Below are positions 43,383 to 51,116 of a stretch of 51,116 bases of DNA, in pieces. Every line of letters begins with the position of its first letter. Position 1 is the stretch's first letter. The position numbers were made by a program, and so were the translations under genes. The notes under the pieces were generated by a model. It searched no databases, was not told the origin of the DNA, and saw nothing but the letters and a program-made list of their open reading frames with translations. Source of the stretch: Chromera velia (Eukaryota; Sar; Chromeraceae); NCBI GenBank assembly GCA_018398765.1, contig JAHBMJ010004305.1:30681-81796 (forward strand), given 5' to 3'.

Positions 43383-46300
43383 AAACGACAGGCTGCGGTG
43401 TATCTTCGCGCCATATCTTGTGTGTATCAATCATCGGACAGGCAGACATAACGAGAGAGAAAAAGGGCGCTCATCGAGAGAGAAAAAGGCCGCTCGCTAA
43501 TAAGACAGACATCAGGAATGGGGTTGAATTCTGCCAGCCGATTACGCTTGCTTGATTGTTCCCATGAGTCTTCCCTGTTTTCCTGTGAGCATTGTACGCG
43601 TGTTGTCTTCCCGATTCCTATACTACTTTGCTTCAGCTGATTCGCAAATGTTCTCAAGTTGAGGAGACCTCGGAAGGGACCTGCTGTTTCGTTCTTCGGT
43701 TTCTTCATTTTATTCCTTCTTTGACGGAGAGACAGAGAGAAGTCATTTTGTACAATAGAAGTGTGGGGATTCTCGTTTGTAAAAAGGCGGACACTAACCC
43801 GCCGGACGGACAGACAGACAGATAGACAAACAGGCAGACAGACACACAGACAGGCAGCTGCACGTCCTTGGGCCAGGCCTTTTTCGGCATTGTCCTGAAG
43901 TCGGCCTCCATCTTAGACCCCGCCGGCGGTACAGTTGCTCCACTGCTACGGCAACTGTGGCACCACGCCGATACCGGATCGATCGAAGCTCCCACAGCTC
44001 GATTCATCCGGACAGAGCAGAGAAGAAGCGGGTCAAGGCAATCTCGACAGCGTCCATAGACAAGAAAGATTCGTACTAGGATTCGTACGGACGCATACAG
44101 AAACGCAATTCGGCTTTATGTCAGAGGAGGTTTACGTACTGTACTATGTGCATCTGTTTCCTTCATGGATCCCATTCGTGACTGCCACGGTTCTCTGGGG
44201 ATAGTCTGAGCACGTCGCGCTCTCCAGGGGAGGAAAACTTGGCCTTGTGTGCCTACGTGTTCCTCTATATTGGTGTGCACGTATTTCTATATGCATGCAT
44301 TTTTGTACTCTGTAAAAACGACATTTTGCTAAGCAGTACGACCTAGACTAGGACCTAGAGTACGACAAGTGTGTTCAACTTTTTTTTCTAGTTTTTGTTT
44401 TTACCCCTAGCTAGCGCCATGACAGTAAACGCGTCGGCGGCGTCGCTCCATGAGCTTTCAGTAGAGCTTTCAGATCATCTTTCAATATGATCCCCAAAGT
44501 TGCGAATGAAACGTATACAACGTGCTAGACAGTAGCCTGGAGCCTAGCAATAAGCTAAACTTGCCGACTTAAAGACCGATAAACATGGTACTACACAGCG
44601 CTAACTACCGTACAAGTACTAAGGAATTTAGAAAAATTTAGACAGGATTTGTCACAAGAATTTAGAGGCAATTTATTTTATAATAGGATTTATGATCGAG
44701 GTAACCATCACTCATAGATCAAATTTAATTAAATTAGAGTATGGGCCTAGTAGTATATCGATGTTCAGGCTAGTGTTAAGGTATATACGCATATATAATC
44801 GAAAATCTAGTCGAAACCTTCAGATTTTTTTTAATTAAATTTATTTCACTTGTTCATGCACTGCTAAAAACTTCACCTGTTCACCATTCAATCTATTTAA
44901 GACTACTTTTAAATTTAAGTCTGAAATTAATTTCTACTGTCAAAAATCTTCCCTATAAAAGTGTATCTGAAAAGTGTACTAAAAATTGACATCGACCCAC
45001 TGTAATAAAACATTACTTTACCAATGGACTCGTGCATTGCATGATGACTAGCATGATGACCTATATATATAGACCATTAAATAAAAATGATGGCATTATT
45101 ATGATGCTACAGACCACCCAATCATTAATGACGATGATGATGATGATGATGCGTGGTTTTGGTAGAAGTGAGATGCATTGGACGATCGACTGTATTGATT
45201 ATGAGCAGTCAAAAACAAAGCTATATACAGATGCGATGACCTTCGATCAGTTCTTAAAAGAGACCACTGAATTGATCGATCGATCAAATCAGAACGAGGG
45301 GCACTGCTAGGGGCCACTGGCAGGCCGGGCACTCAACTAATCGAATCCGACAAAACAATCGACAAGCAAACGAGCATTATGCATGTGCAACCATGGCAAG
45401 AACTCATTCCGTGTGGGATCGAGTCAACAGAAAAAGGAAAAGAAACCAAAACGGAGCGATTCATTCAAGCTTTCTTTCGATCCTTTCATTACTGGGCAGC
45501 CTGAGGCCGTCATTCCAATCCCGCCAACCGCCTGCCTTTCTGATCCTGCACCATGTGAGTACGTACATCGATGCGCATCACAGAAGGATGAACGGTGTAC
45601 ATGACTCTTCTTGGAGTGTTCCACCTCTTTTGTCAAGATGCTGCGCAGCTGTTTTTTAGTGTTACTTGGGTGAAGAGGTGAATGATCACCGTGCAGAGTC
45701 CGTTTTTTTTCGCATTTCTCTTTTATTTCTTGTTTTCATCTGCAGCTTCTCTCAACGAATCTTTCTCTTTTGTCAGTCGGCTGATCGACTTCTCTTTCCT
45801 CATTTTCTTTCATCGCCCCGAATCTCTGTCTGCCTGCATCGTATGACTTCCGTATCTTCCATGTGCCTACCATTCGTTCTTCTCCTTCTCGGTACCCTCT
45901 TTCCTTTGCTGCCTTTGTTGATCCCTCAATCGGTTATCGCTCATTTAAATAACCAACCGATCTATTCTGTCGCCCTGCCGGCAGTCTTTTGAATTCAGTT
46001 CTACTAGCTATCTACCATTGAGAGGACAGGCAGGCTGCCTGTGCCTTCCCCTCTATGTGTCTCATCTCCCCCCCATTGACTTGCTTTTCTACAAAGGTGC
46101 ACCTGCCAATCCCACCTCCGGCCAAGCTGGACCTTCTCCCTTGACTGCTGGATCAGCCTGACCAGCTGTGCTGCGCCTCACTGGCGCATCGTGCTGCTCC
46201 CATGAGATCTCTTTTTCTTCCCTATACCTGTGCCAGCGCTTTCTCGACAAAAGAAAAAGAAAAGACGAGGCGAATGAGACTCATCTTTTCCTTTTTTGTT

Positions 46301-47773
46301 ATTCATTTGAAGAGACGAAGAAGCACTCTTAGGAAAGAAAAGCAAGCAATGAAGAATCAAAAGCGGGAACAAAAAACAGAACTTGCGCATGATGAATGCA
46401 GGATGGATAAGCAAAGGGGTACATGGATGACCGGGGACTACCAGAGAGAGACTCAAAAGGAGATGGGAAAGGGGGGCGAAGAAAGGGTAGGCACAAAAGA
46501 CAGAAAGGATCCATCCGACTCTTCAACAAAGACATACATCCAAACAAGCACCATGAGTCCTTTTTTCTGCTTGCACCCTAGACCCTTCGGTCTGACTGCC
46601 TTTCCTTCTCCCTCCCTGCACGCTTTCTTCCCTTTTGAGCTCTTTTCATGCCTCCCCCTGCTCTCAACTATGCAAGCATACCCGCGGCCGTCTAACGTTT
46701 CTTCCCACTGCCGCCCTTCACACACATTGCCCCCCCCAGACGCCGCTTTCCTTTCTTCTTAGTCCATTGTTTCCCTGTCTCTCTTTGAGGATTTCCCTTC
46801 CCCCCTCAATCAGCCTTGGGTGATGACGGCGCGCTGTTTTAATTGAAAGAGTCGCGACGAGAAACGGAGAGGGCGGACAAAGGGGTACAAGTTAAATTAA
46901 AGGCAAACAATGGGGGCAAGCTTAATTGGTAAATGATACCAACCACTTACTCTGTCATTCATTCGCCTGAATGAATCACCGTGCGATTAGCATGTCCGCG
47001 GGAATACACGCATCGATCTATCGAAGGCATGCATGCAATACAACGGCATGAAAAGAAACAAAATGAATTCTTCCCTCTGCATGCATGCATCGCTTCTCTT
47101 CATAAAATCGATTACACAGATGCGCATTCGCTGTATCGACTACGTCATCTCAAAGGATGCCTTGCTATGACCACTGTAGTGCTACCACACACCCCTATCT
47201 TCCCTGAGTGCTTCTTCTTTTTTAGTCTGGAGGGAGCGCGTAATTAGGTGGGTTCGTTTAAGGGGGCATGCAGTTGGTGTTTGGGTTCATTCTGACTCAT
47301 GTCATTGTTTTTTTATGTCCATCAGCTGGCGTGAGAAAAAAAAAAGAGACCACACATTCAAACCCAGGGAGAGCCGATTATGAAGAATATTCGGCCCCGC
47401 GGGTTTCCCACCTGCCTCCTCTTTGCAAGCCACGCGCTCCTGAATTCCTTTTCTGCTTTCGCCCTCTTGTGTTGCAGTGTCCGAAAAAACATTCGTACGT
47501 GCTCAATCAATCAATCAATCAGTCAATCATTGAATCATGGTTCATCAACACCGTCGCGTTGTCAGTCAGTGCCTTCCGCTGCATACACGCACATACGCAG
47601 ACACACGGTTGGGAGATGGATAGAGATAGATAAAGGAAGAGAGAGCAGGGCCTAGCTGATTGTGTGGTGAGCAGCGCAAAGGGAAACTAGAGACGATGGC
47701 ACCACAAGGGAGATGCCTCTTTGCCCTTCAGTCCTGTCTCTACCTCTCTAAGATGATCTGTATGTACGTGTGT

Positions 47774-47819
<46 letters not shown>

Positions 47820-48037
47820 GTGTGTGCGTGTGTGTGTGTCTGCGTGTGTCTGCGTGCGTCCTTCCGTGAGTATGTGCACCTATTTACTCACTTATGAATT
47901 TGGCATAATGAATTTTCAGTATGCCGCTCACGCAGAGACAGGAGATGCTGATCGCAGCCTCAGAAAAAGAGACCTCGCGTCCTTTGAAGTGTGCCTTCAT
48001 ATCGTTGCTTCAAATGCACAACACGAAAACTAATTAC
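43383..48037. other. Long region without a supported gene
   Basis: 43383-44230 is mixed sequence with GACA repeats. A 63-codon open stretch at 43868-44059 and its antisense are both open and neither is convincing. 44230-45330 is AT-rich. 45330-48037 is mostly polypyrimidine or polypurine sequence. A possible minus-strand exon near 46198-46092 has a purine-rich acceptor context and was not called. A (GT)n tract fills about 47770-47855. Confidence 0.4.
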
Positions 48038-49152
48038 CTCTTCTGGGCAGGCGGCACTATGGCGAGGTAGGTCAGCGGATGGGACGGTCCGTATCCTCTG
48101 CAGGGGAAGGAAGGGAAAAAGAATCACACTACGTGGGTTTTGTTTTTCACTGCAGAAAAAAAGTCCGCATCCTCTGCCTCAGCAGGAAAACGGAGGCTGC
48201 ATATGCATAAATGACTCTCGTTAGCCGATTCATTTCTGTCTCGAGTCCTTGGAATTTGTCGCGTCGCCTCACTGACTTTCACGTCCGCCAGAACAATACT
48301 CAACCGGCCACCCGAACACTGACGCATGCATAAAGCCTCCAGCAGCGCCCGCTTCTTCTTTTAATATGTTCTTCCTAGTGCTTTGCTGTTTACACACTGC
48401 CTCTGAGAGAGCCCAAGATTTCATCACCAACATAAAGAAAGAAACACAAAAAAGGACCCAACGTATTGACCCACTTTGACGCTCTCATGCCCTTTGCGTT
48501 CCCTTTTGACGCTCCCTTCACCTGCAAACACGGTGATAGGTCGGGCGTTTCGTTTCGGATATTCTCATGCAAGCACTCACACAAAATGAGACGTAGGCAG
48601 TCAGACAGACAGATAGACAGAACGACCCAGAATCGGATTTTCAGACAGACAGATGGACAGACGGACGGACAGACACACGACATGTTTTTCTTTTTCTTTC
48701 TTGCCTTTCCTCTCTTTTGACTTCTGGAGAAAGCAGACAGACAGATAGACAGACAGACAGACAGTCCGGCAGACGGACAGATGGACGGAGGTACAGCAAG
48801 GTGAACAGATGAAAGACCCCAGCAAAAAAAGCAGAGGCAGTAATTCTTTCTCGATGAATCCTTTCAGTGTTTTTTCTCTCTCTACTTGACGTCAAACTGG
48901 GCTCTCTCTCTCTCTTGCATCTCCCTCAGCATCCAGCCAACACTCATGCACCAACACTCTCAGTGTCCACCAACCAACATCCCGCCTCAATTGGAGGGGG
49001 GGGGGTTAGGTGAATAACATTGCTACTGAACTCCCCCAATCCTACCTTATCGCCTATTCACGCCTCTTTGACTTCATAACGAATTGGCCCACATCTCTTG
49101 ATCCAGAGACTTTCTTACCAGGTGCGAGTACACAATTTGATGTTTGTGGACG

Positions 49153-49202
<50 letters not shown>

Positions 49203-49237
49203 CTCTCTGTTTCTCTGTTTCTCTCTCTCTGTCTCTC

Positions 49238-49283
<46 letters not shown>

Positions 49284-50827
49284 GGCGCTGCTGAGCGCAC
49301 GCGCGCCCGTGTTTGTGTGCGTGTGTCGATATGCGGGCCCCTCGGTGTATACACGTATGTTCCTCCCTGCACTCCCTCCCGAGACTCCGACTCACTGACT
49401 GTCGCTGGCCTCACACTCCCTCCATAGGCCTCCGGAACCCCATAGCTGTACTCCCCTCCCATGTACATTCCCCCGCCTGCTGATGCCATGGGGCCCGTTC
49501 TGCACGCCGCAGTCAAGGTACACGCAGAAGAATCAAAACGCATGCATGTGTGCATAACGAATAGAAGCCCTGGAATGCAATACCACAATGCACACGCAAC
49601 ATCACTTCAGGAACAAAACTGGCCAACTTCCACAGACAGGCATATGTCGTTTGCAAGAACCAGGACTGATGCAGCAAACTCAGTTCGTCGGCACCGCAGG
49701 CAAACACCAGACAGGCCATGACAAGGGCAGAGAGAAGGTGATTCGGGCAGACAAGGCCCCTTCCGTAGAACAAATCACACAGCTGAAATTGCTACAGTAG
49801 AGAAGAAGGAATCTGGAGTCGAGAACATCCGTGCACAAAACACCAGTAGAGCAAGACCGAGATGAGGCAGGTATCCTTTCGTCCCTTCCCTTTGCAGACT
49901 CTCGGAAAAAAGGAGTGTGCCAAGATCGAAGACTGTAAGTGCACACCCACCCGCCGCAATTTCTCTGCTGTACAGATGATGAGGATCCCCCCCTATGCAC
50001 CCACCCAGGCCGAATACGTACCCCTTGACAGTGCCTGTCATCACTTTGGCGTATCTTGACTGCATATCCCTCCGAAAGGAAGGGGACGTTTTCAACAGGT
50101 TGACGGTGTCAGGCAACGATGGGTCGGTTGGCAAAGCGCGTGGTCTGCCCGTCGCGTGGGGCACTACTGGAGACGTCTGCGTGGCGGTTCCTCCCCCTCC
50201 GATCTGCAAGAGCAAATAAAGCGACAAGTCCTTGTCAAAAATGACTCTCTTCCTCTACGAGCCTCAGGCAGGTCCATTTCATTCTTCGTCTGCTTCTTTT
50301 TTGACTACTTCTATTGTCTCAAGTGGGGCAGATAAGGGAAAAAGAAAGACAACCAGCTGGGCAGACGTCCATCTAGAGACTCGCAAACAGACCCACGACC
50401 CCCGCTGTTGTTCCGGAAAAACGTCCACAATCAATGCATGCACGAACACAGAGTGCTTTGCTTGCATACCCACCCGTTTCGGATAGACGTCGCATGAAGT
50501 CACACGAAAGGACCTGCAGGAAAACGGGGAAAAAGAAAGCAGATGATCCAATAGTTGAAAAAAAAGGATCTCAAGCAACGACAAAGGAAAGAAAAAAACA
50601 CTCAACAGTGAAACAATCCCGCGACAGAAACTTCTTGGCTGTCGTTGAACCTCTCCAATCGCATATGTGTGTGGCACCCTGCTAGCTTTGTGACGTGCAC
50701 GCGAACTACTTGAACAATGCAACAACTCTAGCAACAACCGACTCACTTCTTGGTCAACGGAGCGGGGTCATACAACGTGTACCCAGCTCTGTGCTCCAGA
50801 CAGGGAAAGAAGACAGGCTCCACGGGC
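48038..50827 (-). CDS. Unknown protein, internal exons; gene runs off the right end
   Basis: Five exons in transcript order, 50827-50747, 50513-50474, 50203-50022, 49499-49400 and 48097-48038, join in consistent phase and all follow GCAG acceptors. The first begins after an acceptor, so the 5' end lies outside the window. The readable protein runs PVEPVFFPCLEHRAGYTLYD..., then FRVTSCDVYPKR, a Gly/Thr/Pro-rich linker, SFRRDMQSRYAKVMTG, and a Gly/Tyr-rich piece (GGGMYMGGEYSYGVPEAYGG). No signal peptide, membrane span or known domain is visible. The last exon (60 nt) is weaker because it stands 1.3 kb away, beyond a CT/CA repeat region. The 3' end was not found. I do not recognise the family. 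Confidence 0.5.
48600..48785. repeat. (CAGA)n tracts
   Basis: Several CAGA-rich runs (48600-48620, 48643-48673, 48735-48785) lie in the proposed intron between the last two exons of the right-hand gene. A (CT)n/(CTAT)n block lies at 49155-49280, and a (CT)n block at about 50987-51021 closes the window before a final C run. Confidence 0.9.
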
Positions 50828-50985
50828 CTGCGCGCATTTCGAGAGAAAGTAGGAAGAAGTCAAGAGATGAAAAAGGGTCATGCAAAAGGAAGACGCAGAC
50901 GAGCACGGGAACTTGCACATACGTACCGGCACCTCTCTCCCCTCTCTCCTCTCTCCTCTCCTTCTTTCTCTCTATCACACACACA

Positions 50986-51026
<41 letters not shown>

Positions 51027-51116
51027 TCCCGCTCTCCCTCTTCCACTCCCCCTGTCCCGCTCTCCCTCTTCCGCTCTCCCTCTTCCACTCCCCCTCTCCC
51101 GCTCCCCCCCCCCCCC

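Noticed and set aside
43868-44059. 63-codon plus-strand frame and an antisense MEADFRTMPKKAWPKD start
   Set aside because: Both strands are open, neither has partner exons, and the putative donor (gtgcag) breaks the local GTNNG rule.
46092-46198. Possible minus-strand exon extending the right-hand gene (or a plus-strand exon on the other strand)
   Set aside because: Phase would fit, but the acceptor lies in purine-rich sequence and the donor lacks G at +5; the plus-strand reading stops after 16 codons.
1-51116. tRNA or rRNA genes
   Set aside because: I looked for T-loop words of the GTTCGANTC type with matching acceptor stems and for conserved rRNA words; isolated matches (for example near 30503) had no cloverleaf around them.

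Overview
The window is eukaryotic nuclear DNA from a protist or alga. It has intron-rich genes (up to 14 exons), introns full of simple repeats (CA, GA, CT, GACA, CTTT), and patchy AT-rich intergenic DNA built from transposons. The donor and acceptor signals are unusual (see findings). Gene content (Pol III RPC6, an ER-type J-protein, a purple acid phosphatase, a DUF885 peptidase-like protein) and a short TTTAGGG-type interstitial repeat fit a photosynthetic alveolate such as a chromerid. That assignment is inference; nothing in the window proves the species. Both window ends are runs of G or C, as at contig edges.

Layout. 0.5-1.5 kb: last two exons of RPC6 (+). 1.5-5 kb: AT-rich DNA with a hAT-like element (8-bp target duplication) and a MITE. 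6.6-7.2 kb: a 30-bp minisatellite at the 3' edge of a nine-exon gene (-, 7.2-10.3 kb) for a small type I membrane protein. 10.3-14.8 kb: non-coding, hairpin-rich DNA and the 3' end of a LINE. 14.8-16.3 kb: a single-exon gene (-) for a disordered basic protein, head-to-head with a ten-exon J-domain membrane protein gene (+, 17-21.4 kb). 21.4-22.6 kb: a 96-bp satellite. 22.6-24.6 kb: an endogenous, broken CRESS-DNA-virus-type Rep gene (-), split by a 1.1-kb transposon with a 9-bp target duplication. 25-28.9 kb: a six-exon gene (+) for a zinc-finger protein of unknown function, with an apparent one-base lesion. 29.2-32.5 kb: an inverted-repeat element, an internally deleted Ty1/copia element and another MITE. 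33-39.4 kb: a complete 14-exon DUF885 gene (-), head-to-head with a complete six-exon purple acid phosphatase gene (+, 39.9-43.4 kb). 43.4-48 kb: no convincing gene. 48-50.8 kb: exons of an unknown gene (-) that continues past the right end.

No operon logic applies. The organisation of note is two divergent pairs with short shared promoter regions (16.3-17.0 kb and 39.4-39.9 kb). The most unusual content is the Rep-like viral fossil, together with a flanking satellite whose every full unit carries the nonanucleotide AAGTATTAC, and the donor/acceptor rule GTNNG...GCAG visible in almost every intron.
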